This document shows, one piece after another, positions 54,569 through 64,000 of a DNA stretch of 64,000 nucleotides; within the stretch, counting starts at the first letter, position 1; every line of letters begins with the position of its first letter. Under the pieces are notes generated by a model that made no database searches, was not told the origin of the DNA, and saw nothing but the letters and a program-made list of their open reading frames with translations. The translations under genes and the position numbers were made by a program. Location of the stretch: NCBI RefSeq assembly GCF_030936135.1, contig NC_082596.1:97944449-98008448 (forward strand), written 5' to 3'. The stretch comes from Gavia stellata (taxonomy: Eukaryota > Chordata > Aves > Gaviiformes > Gaviidae).

Positions 54569-55060
54569 CGCTCTTTAGTTGTGTGGACTTAACAGAAGAC
54601 GGCACGCACTACAAAGCAGTTTTATTGCAAAAGACAATCAGAAAGCACGTGATGCAATTGTTTTTTGATCGCAGTTATCACGGACTTCTATGCAAAACTG
54701 CGTTTTTGTACTCTTTCTCCGCCTGATCTTGAGTGTCACCTCTTGATCTTTTCACTATAAAACAAAAGCATGTAAGAAGCAGTTAAAACAGCATGTATTA
54801 ACATCATATTTTTTACATGCGCCTTAACTGTAGCTACAGTTACAACTAGCTTATCATTTAAGCAGTGGGGCAGTTTTAGCCTCCAGAATTCTAACACCTC
54901 CTTAACTGGATTACACGCGCATTTTACCAGCCCATTTATTTCACGTTTTCATTATTACGTTTGTACTGGCAAAAAGGCGGATGAAGCTATTTACGAATAA
55001 AATCGCGTGTGCGGACAATCGCTCACCCAAGCTCGGAGGACAGGCCGCCCCTTTCGGCAT
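54569..55060 (-). other. Two-exon transcript candidate: 5' UTR exons or 36-codon microprotein gene
   Basis: In the CpG island on the minus strand, an ATG at 55060 opens 11 codons (MPKGAACPPSL). It is followed by a GTGAGC donor at 55026, then a TTTTATAG acceptor and an exon from 54754. Joined, the frame continues as VKRSRGDTQDQAEKEYKNAV and stops at 54678: 36 codons in all. An AATAAA (54626-54621) with GT-rich sequence follows, then a strong GCG|GTAAGT donor after 54569. The second exon may therefore be terminal (own poly(A)) or an internal 5' UTR exon (54569-54754) of the TRNAU1AP-like gene with an upstream ORF. The Kozak context is weak (T at -3). I know no homologue of this peptide. Confidence 0.35.
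54621..54626 (-). terminator. Candidate poly(A) signal in the promoter-proximal exon
   Basis: AATAAA on the minus strand, about 50 nt beyond the stop of the 36-codon frame and followed within 30 nt by GT-rich sequence. If used, it would end transcription before the TRNAU1AP-like coding exons. Confidence 0.4.
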
Positions 55061-55328
55061 AAATCTCGCTCAGAGGAGGAGCTGGGTCAGGGCGGCGGGC
55101 TGGGGGAAGCTCCCAGAACGCCTCAGGCCGGCGCACTGACCCCAGCCGAGCGGCCCGACGAGCCCAGGCCCGAGGCGCACCGCGCCGTGACGCATTTTTA
55201 TAAGCCACTCGGCACGACGGGAAGAGCCGCGGCTCCCCGCAAGAAGTGCGCCCCGCCCGGCCGCGGCCCTCCGCGGCGGCCACACTGGCGCCGAGGCCGC
55301 GCTTCCCCTTTATTGTGCTACGCGATAA

Positions 55329-55350
55329 GGGGGGGGGGGGGGGGGGGGGG
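55329..55350. repeat. Homopolymer G tract (22 G)
   Basis: An uninterrupted run of about 22 guanines on the plus strand lies between the divergent genes, followed by AGG. It can form G-quadruplexes, and its length is likely variable or uncertain because sequencing copes poorly with such runs. Confidence 0.85.
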
Positions 55351-55989
55351 AGGAAAAAACCGACGCAATAAAACAAGCCCGCGGGACCCCGGTGAAGGCC
55401 GCGGCGCTCCTCCGGCAGCGCCCGGGGCGGGGGGAGAGGCTGGTTCACCGGGCGCGGGGGCGCTTCGGCCTAACGGCCGCAGGGCCTCCCCGCCCCGCAG
55501 GCGCAGGCCCGCGGCCCAGCCGCCCGTGAGGCGGCGGCTCTGAGGCCCCGGGGGAAGGGAGAAGGCCGCCCCTCCCCGTTCCCGTTGCGCAGTAGATCGG
55601 TTCGCGCCCCCTTCCCCGCTGGCGGCCCCCGCACCCCAGCCTCGGTCACGGCGCTCGCCGCCCCCCCGCCGCCACCGCCCCCGGCACTAACGTCTCTCAT
55701 CCTCCGCGTCGCCATAAGCAGCAGCGCCAGCCCCGCTTCCGCCCCGCGAGGACCTCCCGCGCGGGCTGTCCCGCGCGGAGCCTGACCCGCAGAGCCCGCG
55801 CCCCCGGCGCTTCCCCCTCCCCGGCGGCTGGCGGTAGCCCGCAGGCTCTTCCCCGAGGGAGCGCTGCCGGCCGCCAGCCGCGGGCCCAGCCCGGCGCGGC
55901 GTGCTCCGGCGCGGGCGCAGGCAGCGCGGCGGACGGACGGCGGCCGAGGGCGGCAGGGCCCCGAGCTGGCGCCGTGCGTGGCGGGGCGG

Positions 55990-56052
55990 ATGGAGCTGGT
56001 AGCGGGCTGCTACGAGCAGGTCCTCTTCGGGTTCGCCGCGCGGCCCGCCGAG
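55990..56052 (+). CDS. PAK1IP1: PAK1IP1 exon 1
   Basis: This exon encodes residues 1-21, [21 protein letters not shown], nearly identical to human in the first 16 residues. It is phase 0 before GTAACG, within the CpG island. Confidence 0.96.
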
Positions 56053-59000
56053 GTAACGAGGCCCGGGGGGACGGGACGGGACGCGCGCGCGCGGCGGCCG
56101 TTAGCTGCGCCCTAACGGCCGCCCGCCAACCCCCCTGAGGGCAAGGTAGCGCGAGAGCGCACCCCGCTACTCACCGACTCGTCTCTCCGCGGCCGCGGGG
56201 CCGGGCGCCGGGTGGGCTCTTAAAGCGCCGCGAGGGCGGGGCAGCCTCCCGCAGCCGCAGGCTCGGCCCCTCGTTGCTGGCGCGGGGTGTGTGGGAGCGG
56301 CCCAGGGACACCCCGCTGCCCGGCCCGGGAGGCGGGAAGGGCTGCCGGGAGCTGCGGATCCCTCGAGCTCCGGGAAGCGGCCGGCCGCGTGGGTGCAGGG
56401 GGCTGTGGTGGAGCCTCGTTCCTCTCAGCCTTCCAGCGCAGAGCGGAGAATAAACAGCTGCGCAGGGGGTGGATGCCACATTGTCTGGGGGGGCCGGTGC
56501 CAGGTGGAAGGCGTGTCTCCAGCCTGCAGCGGTGGAAGAAGGGAGAATCTGCCTTTTTATCTCTGTGCAGATACTTTTTCACATACAGCTTCATCTAAGC
56601 CCAACACTGATTACAAGAGGCAGTTGGCACACTTAAATCGTTCGGACTAATTTCCTAACAGCACATTAATTCAGTTAGATCCCATTATACTTATAGCTAA
56701 GTATAATTCCTCTGCGTTTTGCACATCACTTTTTCAGGTTTTGCTTTATTAAAAAAAAAAAAAAACAAACAACAAGAAAAAGAAACCTTACAGGATAATG
56801 AAGTTGAAGCTCACTATGGTAAGCTTCAGAAAGACCTGTTTATTTTGTATTCCATTTACAGTCCTGGACGGTTGTCCCTGATTTTACACATCATGCCCAC
56901 TCTGCCTCATTGTCAGCGGTAGCAGTGAATAACAGATATGTGGTCACTGGGAGCAGAGATGAGACGATCCAAATCTATGACATGAAAAAGAAGATAGAAC
57001 ATGGGGCACTGCTGCAGCACAATGGTAAGGGAGCTTTTCTTCTTAAAAAGCATTAATGATAGAAACTTATAGCTGAAAAACTGGCCCTTGCCAGAAGAAG
57101 AAAATTGATTTTTTTTTTTAATAAGCCTTTAATAGTGATGGTGTTGCAGCCATGATGGTCTGACGATACAAGCAAGGTAAGCTTTTGAGCACAAAAATTA
57201 AAAAATCATTTTGGGTATTAGCTCACAAGTATAGCTGCTTCTTCCAATTACTTTTAGTTTTAACCGTTTAAGAAGTTATAGCCCACAAATGGCTCATGAG
57301 CCACTTTTGTTCTACCAGGACAGTTTATCTAGACCATGCCTACTCCCAGCAACCATCTTTCCCAGTGCCCTTGTCCTGTGACAGATGTACATGAGCCACA
57401 CAAAAGAGTTTGTGTGTTAGAGCAGGCTGCTGCTGCTGCCATAAGAGTTAACCTGGTACATTTCCCACTTGATGTGCCTCCTGAATTACAGCCATGAAAT
57501 ACATCAGTTAATGGCTGTCCGTATAAACGTGTTTGGGTTATTTGTAGCTCAATCCTGATTGTCCTTTTTCTCCTGATAACCAAGAAGTACATGGAGCTAG
57601 ACTGAACATGGTACCTGAGTTCAACTCATGTGTGATAAATCTGGTGCTTATGGGAAGCAGCATGTGCAGTAAATTCAGCTGTGTGTCCAGAGCAGGGCTT
57701 TGACATTCCTTATCACTGATAGAAGCTCTGTGTCACTTGAGCCACAGTGGTTGAGTACTGCTGTTTGAGGGAATGGACGAGACAGAGTTCAAACATGTAT
57801 GGCTATAGGGGGGCTGATCGAGCACATCAATGATTGAATATAACAAGAGAGTTCGGGGGTTTTGTGAAGAAATACTTAGGAAATAATTCACATTTTCTCA
57901 AGGGTAGGATAGTGGCTGGCATGTTTTGATGCTAGAAGCTTCTCTGTTAATTCATACATTCTCTGTGTGATAACTGTTCAGTATGTACAACATTGTTAGT
58001 AGGTCTGGTTTGTATTTCTAGGCACAATAACTTGTTTGGAGTTCTATGGTACTGCGCATCTACTGAGTGGGGCTGAAGATGGGCTAATTTGTATCTGGAA
58101 CACAAAGAGATGGGAATGCCTGAAATCCATTAAGGCTCATAAGTGAGTTTCTTAAATCTGCATATTCACGTACGTTTTCATGTTTATTTTCCTTGTAAAT
58201 AATATGTGTTCGCTGATACGTTGTTTTGTTTTTATCAGGGGGCATGTGACATCTCTTTCTATTCATCCTTCTGGGAAATTAGCTTTGTCAGTAGGAACAG
58301 ATAAAACATTAAGGTGAGTGGAAACTGATGAAGGAATGCTGAGAATCATAATTCAGTAACTCTTAGTAAATTGTTATAAGCCACATTTACATGTTGGGGC
58401 TACACCATGCAACGCTGATAAAACATATTTGGCCATCAAATGGTTCAAATACCCATTGTTTTGTCTTCTTAAGTTCTAGGTACCAGCGATATTTTAAAGT
58501 CTTTTAAAAATAGTCCTTGCTGTTCCTGGCGTCTTGTTATGCTCCAACGATTCATAGTCACTTGTAGATGTATAAATATATTTGCATTTTGGAACACAAT
58601 TTGTTTAAACTTCTGAAAGCTGTCAGATTTTCTTCAGTGTGAGAAAAGTAATTTTTCACTTGGAGTGTGTACGTGTTGCTGTACACGTGTTTTAAATATA
58701 CAAAATGCTATTTTAACAGGGCAAATTGGTGGTGGGCTCCTTTTGGGCTCTGCATTGCAAATGGTGGTTTATAAAATAAATATCACAAATTCAGCCTTAC
58801 AGCATACAAGTGATATATGAAGTCATCATTTTCTCTTGCATTAGGAAGGCAGTAAAATGCATAGAGATGCTTAAAAGCTTCCTTTGGATGCCTCATGTCA
58901 GCAGATAGGACTTCAGTTTCACTGTGCTGTTTTTAACCAGAATGCACATTATCTATTGTTGTCTTTCAGAACTTGGAATCTTGTAGAAGGACGATCAGCC

Positions 59001-62000
59001 TTTATCAAAAACCTGAAGCAAAGTGAGTTTATCAGTCTAAATCCACTAAAAAAGTGCAATTAGATAGTTTTATTTTTTTGTGTAAAGAAAAGTAGACTGA
59101 ATTAATCAACAAGTCAGTTAATTGCAAGCAACTTTCACAATGTCTTTTTTACACGTGCAGGCAAGTGTATGTAAGCTTATGTCCTTAATAATAATCATCT
59201 ACCAAAAGGAAAATACAGTGACGCTAAAGTAAATTTTTTTCCCTTGAAATTTGACGTCAGGACATTTAAATAAATGTGTTTTGGTTTGTTTTTCTTTATA
59301 CATTTCTGATAATCAGAAATAAACATTTAAGAGCATAGTTTTACTTGTTTATTCTAGGTTATTTGATTGTTTTTCCTGAATTTTTCTCAGTTTTAGGTAG
59401 AAAACAGTGTCTAGCAGTTTCTAAAGACTCTTACTTTTAGATTCTCATGCAATATAGAGTGCAGAAAACCTGTGTACATGTGTGTATAAATGTATCAATG
59501 TGTACAGATGCCCACATAATTAAATGGTCCCCTGATGGAGAGAGGTTTGTGACCGTGATAACAAATAAAGTGGATATCTACAAACTTGACACAGCTTCAA
59601 TCACTGGCACTATCATAACAGAGAAGAGAATTTCTTCACTTAGATTTATTACAGTAAGTACAAAAAAGAAAGGTGCTGGGAAATTAACTGGTTTGAAACA
59701 CATGAAATTAATCACACTTGCATTTCTTTTTTCCCATTGCAAGGATTCTATCCTTGCCATAGCTGGAGATGATGAAATTATAAGGTTCTACAGCTGTGAC
59801 TCTCAAAAATGCCTGGGTGAATTCAAAGCTCATGAAAACAGGTATTCTGTATTTGTTTACTGTTTAAATATTTATGGCAATGCTGAGTACTCAGTAAAGT
59901 TCAATGACTTGTGATGTTCAGCATATTTTACTATTGGTTTTGGTTTTAGTATAGAAAGTAAATTTATTCCAAATTTGGGACAGACTTGTTTGCTTTTAGT
60001 ATGAGCACAAGTACTGTGCTGTCCATGCACATTACAGAAACAACAGGGTGCAGAATTAGAAATATTACAGTTCTAAATTTATGAGAGTGTGTGTGTCAAA
60101 ATACACACAGACACACAGAGGTACACGCTTCTGTGTGTGTGGTCTATGCATTTCTGAAATTGGGTACCAGTATTTTCCTGCAAGACCATATAAAGAATGT
60201 TTAACCAGTCTTTACAGAATCTAACTCTTTAGAATGCTTAAATAAAACAAACCAGTTGTACTCAGTCCAGACAATAGGAGGGTAATCACATATTCTCTGT
60301 TGTTGTCAAATACCAAATATTTGTCCAAATGCCGTTTTTAATTCATCAAAACACAAAAGCATTAGCTAAAATGTCACTGATGTGGTTAATAGTTTGTGCT
60401 TAAAAGTAGTTAAGTGTTCCGAATTTTATCCTAACAAGTCTAGCAAAGGCAAATGTTCCTACTGTAAATGACAGCACTCAAAACAGATTACTGTTCCAAG
60501 TTCCTGCCTGTCATTTGTGGGTTTTCTGTTCAAAATGATTTTTAGACTGTTGCCTGTTCATCAGTGTCTGTCAGCTTGCTGTTCTGAAGTGAACTGCCAT
60601 GCGATAAAGTAACAAAGTATTACATTTTCTTCACAGAATAAAAGATATCTATAGTTTTGAAAGAGAAAGACAACATATTATTGTTACTGCATCCAGTGAT
60701 GGTTACATTAAAATGTGGAATCTGGATCTTAATAAGGTTGGTCTATTAAACTGCTTGTTACACTTACGGAAAAATATCAGACAACCAAAATTGCAGACAG
60801 TTCTGTTATAAAAATTAATTTTAAATCACTAAGGAAATTTACTTGAAATCTGGATGTCTTGATCTTCCTCCATGTTATGTTCAGTAGAGATGTATATGTC
60901 TATGCACATATTTTTATGCACTTCTATATTTTTGTGTCTTTTTAGTTTTTTTAAACAAACTGTAAAATCTGATGATATTACGGAGATCTCATCTCCTCTT
61001 TATATAAAGTCATGCTTCCCTTCAGACCTACCTGGCCAGACTTACTATTATCTAATCAGTCATATATGTTCTAAGGACTGCTGTGACTTTTTGCAACATT
61101 GATTACTGTTGCTACTCTTTTAAAAACACAGATTCTATGGGTTGGGGGGGTGGTGGTGGTGGTGGTTGTTCATGTAGGAGGAAAAAGTCTTTTTGAAAAA
61201 TTCAAACACATTAATGTACTGGGTACTTCTATTTATTTCCTCTATTTTCAAACAGTTCTGAGTAGCACATTTCAACAAGGAATCATGTCTTATCTTTAAA
61301 GTTTCCCATGTTTATTGTTTGCTCTGGGGTTTGTCTTTTAAAATCAGAATTAGATTTTTTTAAATGTAATGCCTAGTAATAAAGGATCTACTATATTCCA
61401 CTGTAAGTATCTTGAATAGTTAAAATAAATATCTCTCAACGTTTATACACTTTATAGATCTCATCTGAATTTGCCCATTTTTAATTCACCCCCTCTGACT
61501 ATTTTTATACTTCTAAGTGCAGTAGTAAAAATCCCTCTTTTCCCTTCACCTCAAATTTCTGTTCTGCTTTTACAAAATTGACATAGTGATCAGGGAACTC
61601 TTTACCTTTCTCTGTAACACTGTCTTTATTTTGACCAAATGTGTGATTTTCTTCCTGTGCAGGCAAAACTTGGTAAAACTTTATAACTGTGTGGGCTGCT
61701 CTGTCCAGCTCTCTGACGTAGAATATCCTAACACTAGTTTCTGATTGGTTGATGATGTTATGCTGCCCATGTGCTTGTGACACTTTATCTCCTGATATCT
61801 GTAACAGGGTATTTGCTCAAGTTTTCCCAGCGCTGACTGATACAATTGCAGTTAAGCAATTGAAACACAGTCTGAAGAGGTTACTTTTAATCAGCAGTCT
61901 TGTCTTCAGGAGGGAGAAAAGGAATCTGATGCACTAACTTAATTCAAATTATTTTAGCTGTACAAAAAAATACCTCTTACTCTGGAGAAACTTCTGAAAC

Positions 62001-63889
62001 CATTAACAATTTTTTTGTGGGTCTATGACTAATGTAGTTATTCCTTATAGAATCATTTAGGTTGGAAAAGACCTTTAAGATCATCGAGTCCAACTGTTAA
62101 CCTAGGACTGCCAAGTCCACCACTAAACCATGTCCCTAAGTGCCACATCTACACGTCTTTTAGATAACCCCATGTGCCTGAAACCCACTGAGCTTGCTTA
62201 TCAAGATAAGTTCTTAAAGCTGTTGGGAGTTTTTTGTAAAACCACCACTGAGGAATGATATCAGGAGCAGGACTGTAAAATGTCCCTGTACTCGGCGCTG
62301 GGGAGGCCACACCTTGAATACTGTGTTCAGTTTTGGGCCCCTCACTACAAGAAGGACATTGAGGTGCTGGAGCGTGTCCAGAGAAGGGCGACGAAGCTGG
62401 TGAGGGGTCTGGAGCACAGGTCTTATGAGGAGCGGCTGAGGGAACTGGGGTTGTTCAGTCTGCGGAAGAGGAGGCTGAGGGCAGACCTTACCGCTCTCTA
62501 CAATTACCTGAAAGGGGGTTGCAGAGAGGTGGGTGTTGGCCTCTTTTCCCAAGTGAGTAGCAACAGGACAAGAGGAAATGGCCTCAAGTTGCGCCAGGGG
62601 AGGTTCGGGCTGGATATTAGGAAAAATTTCTTTACTGAGAGAGTGGTGAAGCACTGGAACAGGCTGCCCAGGGAGGTGGTGGAGTCACCGTCACTGGACG
62701 TGTTCAAGGAACGTGTGGACGTGGCATTGCGGGACATGGTTTAGTGGGCATGGTGGTGTTGAGCTGATGGTTGGACTTGACGATCTTACAGGTCTTTTCT
62801 GACCTTAGTGATTTAGTGATTCTGTGAATGTGACCATTAACTGGTATACAGACTCTACTTCTAAACATTATTAGGCACTAGAAATTAAGTGGAAGATGGC
62901 CAGTAAGATATTTTTTCACTTCAAATACTTCAGTAAATTTAAACAGAAATAAAGCAATACTTAATTAAACTTTTTCTGTATTATGTTCAGATTAAAGATG
63001 TGCCGTCTTTACTGTGTGAAGTCAATACCAAAGCTAGGCTGACATGTCTTGCAGTATGGCTTGACCAAGCTTCAGAAACAAAAGAAATTTCTGATAAAGC
63101 TGCAACATCAGCTCAAGGTAATAGACCTGTGTGTATTTTTGTTAATGTGACTGTGAAATAGAATATACTAAGTGGGAGGTTTTTACTATAGGCATTTGAA
63201 AAAGTTTTGGTATCTTGAAGAACTGGGGATATGACGCTAGCAAGTGATACAGATACCCTTACCAATCTGATAGTGTCTCAAGCCTGCATGTATGTTGGAG
63301 GACATAAGCCTCTTTTCACTTCTATTATAGGAAAGTTTTGTTTTACGTTACTGGAGTAACATACCAAGGAAGGCACTGTGAAGCTTTTGAGACAGATAAG
63401 AAAAGAAAAAAGTTTGATAGAATTGCATGTCTTGTTTTCCGATAAACAAAATGAGGTCTGAGGCCAATGTATTTGGGCAAACTTAGGAAGTCAGGCCCAG
63501 TATTTTTTTTTTGCTTTTGTTTTCCTGAATCGTAATCTATTTACATACTTGATCTTTAGATATTTTCATATCACAGGCAAAACTAGCCTAAATGGCACAT
63601 TCCACTGTAAATGAAAGATCATTTATAACCCCTTTTTTAAAATGAGATACCAGTAAGTCTCTGTGCCATTTTAGACTACAAAGACTGGACATAAATATCA
63701 GTATGAATAATTTCTTGCTTTTTTTCAGCAAATGAAGATGAAAAATCATCAATAGCCAGGAAAAACAAAGTTTGTTGGACTGATAAAAGTGATAAAACAG
63801 CAAAAAGAAAGAGAAAAATTACTCCAGAGAAGCAAAAATTAGAAGCTCCGCTGCAAAAGAAGAAAAAGAAATGGAATAGCTCAGCATGA
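55990..63889 (+). CDS. PAK1IP1: PAK1IP1, PAK1-interacting protein 1 (WD40 ribosome-biogenesis factor)
   Basis: Ten coding exons (55990-56052, 56862-57024, 58022-58142, 58239-58313, 58970-59022, 59508-59653, 59744-59841, 60637-60736, 62991-63117, 63729-63889) join in phase to give 368 residues. The human protein is 392 (from memory). WD40 repeats are visible, e.g. [69 protein letters not shown] and [16 protein letters not shown] lysine-rich tail (KRKRK, KKKKKW) fits nucleolar targeting. The family is the yeast Mak11 type: a nucleolar 60S subunit assembly factor, also reported to restrain PAK1 kinase. The start [16 protein letters not shown] is conserved. The gene is complete. Confidence 0.97.
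56862..57024 (+). CDS. PAK1IP1: PAK1IP1 exon 2
   Basis: This exon encodes residues 22-75: [22 protein letters not shown], then [18 protein letters not shown] (first WD repeat) and [10 protein letters not shown]. The acceptor ends CATTTACAG; it ends phase 1 at GTAAGG. The junction with exon 1 lacks several residues present in human. Confidence 0.96.
58022..58142 (+). CDS. PAK1IP1: PAK1IP1 exon 3
   Basis: This exon encodes residues 76-115, with [10 protein letters not shown] and the WD repeat [21 protein letters not shown]. The acceptor ends TTTCTAG; it ends phase 2 at GTGAGT. Confidence 0.96.
58239..58313 (+). CDS. PAK1IP1: PAK1IP1 exon 4
   Basis: This exon encodes residues 116-140, [19 protein letters not shown] followed by TDKTL. 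It is phase 2 on both sides. The intron before it is only 96 nt. Confidence 0.96.
58970..59022 (+). CDS. PAK1IP1: PAK1IP1 exon 5 (53 nt)
   Basis: This exon encodes residues 141-158, [18 protein letters not shown], closing the third WD repeat. The acceptor ends TCTTTCAG; it ends phase 1 at GTGAGT. Confidence 0.95.
59508..59653 (+). CDS. PAK1IP1: PAK1IP1 exon 6
   Basis: This exon encodes residues 159-207: [15 protein letters not shown], then [17 protein letters not shown] and [11 protein letters not shown]. The acceptor ends GTGTACAG after a purine/T alternation, a weak polypyrimidine tract. It ends phase 0 at GTAAGT, before a 90-nt intron that stays open in frame. Confidence 0.94.
59744..59841 (+). 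CDS. PAK1IP1: PAK1IP1 exon 7
   Basis: This exon encodes residues 208-239, [20 protein letters not shown] plus [10 protein letters not shown]. The acceptor ends TTGCAAG; it ends phase 2 at GTATTC. Confidence 0.95.
60637..60736 (+). CDS. PAK1IP1: PAK1IP1 exon 8
   Basis: This exon encodes residues 240-273: [20 protein letters not shown], then [13 protein letters not shown], the last clear WD repeat. The acceptor ends CTTCACAG; it ends phase 0 at GTTGGT. Confidence 0.95.
61142..61172. repeat. G-run and (GGT)n tract
   Basis: Seven G's followed by about five GGT units on the plus strand, within PAK1IP1 intron 8. A G-rich simple repeat, possibly G-quadruplex-forming in the nascent RNA. Confidence 0.75.
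62048..62166 (-). mobile_element. CR1 3'-end fragment, minus orientation (PAK1IP1 intron 8)
   Basis: The plus strand reads 'agaatcatttaggttggaaa' followed by 'agacctttaagatcatcgag', the reverse complement of a CR1 3' end. Its reverse complement aligns by eye with the last 120 nt of the plus-strand CR1 just downstream (shared 'gggacatggtttagtgg'). Only about 120 nt remain. Confidence 0.85.
62270..62827 (+). mobile_element. CR1 LINE, 5'-truncated, plus orientation (PAK1IP1 intron 8)
   Basis: This young-looking CR1 copy has an intact 154-codon frame (62280-62744) for the reverse-transcriptase C-terminus: [38 protein letters not shown], and downstream [16 protein letters not shown] stop and a short 3' UTR follow, ending in GTGATTTAGTGATTCTGTG, the octamer-like CR1 terminus. 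The lack of frame breaks over 460 nt suggests recent insertion. Severe 5' truncation is normal for CR1. Confidence 0.92.
62991..63117 (+). CDS. PAK1IP1: PAK1IP1 exon 9
   Basis: This exon encodes residues 274-315, with [19 protein letters not shown], conserved with human, then a variable tail. The acceptor ends TATGTTCAG; it ends phase 1 at GTAATA. Confidence 0.95.
63729..63889 (+). CDS. PAK1IP1: PAK1IP1 exon 10 (stop)
   Basis: This exon encodes residues 316-368, a Lys/Arg-rich low-complexity tail with KRKRK and KKKKKW clusters, then TGA at 63887-63889. Basic tails of this kind direct nucleolar localisation in this family. Primary sequence here is poorly conserved; phase and position support it. 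Confidence 0.93.
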
Positions 63890-63910
63890 AGGCAGCTACT
63901 TTCTCTTCTG

Positions 63911-63916
63911 AATAAA
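63911..63916 (+). terminator. PAK1IP1 poly(A) signal
   Basis: AATAAA 22 nt after the stop codon, giving a very short 3' UTR. T/G-rich sequence follows (about 63926-63945). Confidence 0.8.
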
Positions 63917-64000
63917 AAGTAAATACTGGTGTTGCTGTAGTTTTTATAAGGATTTAAACCTCTGACAGGACATATACCTCTGAACTGATCTGCTGTTGAA

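Larger units (their letters stand above)
55020..56260. promoter_or_regulatory. CpG island, probable bidirectional promoter
   Basis: This GC- and CpG-dense block separates the divergently transcribed TRNAU1AP-like gene (minus) and PAK1IP1 (plus, ATG at 55990). Head-to-head genes sharing one CpG island commonly share a promoter. It includes a G22 run at 55329-55350. No TATA box is evident. Start sites cannot be fixed from sequence. Confidence 0.82.
56053..63728 (+). other. PAK1IP1: PAK1IP1 introns
   Basis: Introns: 56053-56861, 57025-58021, 58143-58238 (96 nt), 58314-58969, 59023-59507, 59654-59743 (90 nt), 59842-60636, 60737-62990 (2.25 kb, with CR1 pieces and a GGT repeat), and 63118-63728. 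The first begins in the CpG island. I recognised no host RNA genes. Confidence 0.85.

Noticed and set aside
55007..56650. Long GC-rich open frames around the PAK1IP1 promoter, including a 178-codon plus-strand frame
   Set aside because: Same composition effect as in the other CpG island; low complexity and mutually overlapping.
57101..57180. Possible C/D-box snoRNA in PAK1IP1 intron 2 (GTGATGG ... CTGA)
   Set aside because: The C-box match is imperfect, the box distance is too short, and there is no terminal stem.

Overview
The window is vertebrate nuclear DNA and almost certainly from a bird. It has intron-rich genes with canonical splice sites, two CpG islands, and CR1 non-LTR retrotransposons as the only clear interspersed repeats. 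I saw no Alu-like or other SINEs and no bacterial gene organisation. Every exon was placed by matching reading frame, splice sites and intron phase to remembered vertebrate homologues. No alignment was run.

Layout: (1) Positions 1 to ~40 kb hold NUP153, the nuclear-basket nucleoporin, on the minus strand. Its first 18 coding exons (about 1159 codons) are present; the last FG-repeat exons lie beyond position 1. Intron 1 is about 15.7 kb, and the start codon sits in a CpG island (about 39.4-41.0 kb). (2) About 41-45.8 kb is intergenic with nothing recognisable. (3) About 45.8-55 kb holds a minus-strand gene encoding a 258-residue paralogue of tRNA-selenocysteine-associated protein 1 (TRNAU1AP/SECp43). 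It is probably the avian counterpart of human C6orf52, but it keeps a complete RRM. (4) A second CpG island (about 55.0-56.3 kb) lies between that gene and PAK1IP1, and looks like a shared bidirectional promoter. (5) From 55,990 to the end is PAK1IP1 on the plus strand. All ten coding exons, the stop codon and a polyadenylation signal are inside the window, giving a 368-residue WD40 protein of ribosome biogenesis.

CR1 copies lie in NUP153 intron 8 (three abutting pieces), NUP153 intron 1 and PAK1IP1 intron 8 (two pieces in opposite orientation). The NUP153 copies point the same way as the gene.

The most interesting points are: a two-exon transcript candidate with its own poly(A) signal and a possible 36-residue microprotein, between the TRNAU1AP-like gene and PAK1IP1; the RRM kept in the C6orf52-type gene; a degenerate first zinc finger in NUP153; a 90-nt stop-free intron in PAK1IP1; an inverted CR1 pair in a PAK1IP1 intron; and the NUP153 / C6orf52-PAK1IP1 adjacency, which differs from the human map as I remember it.
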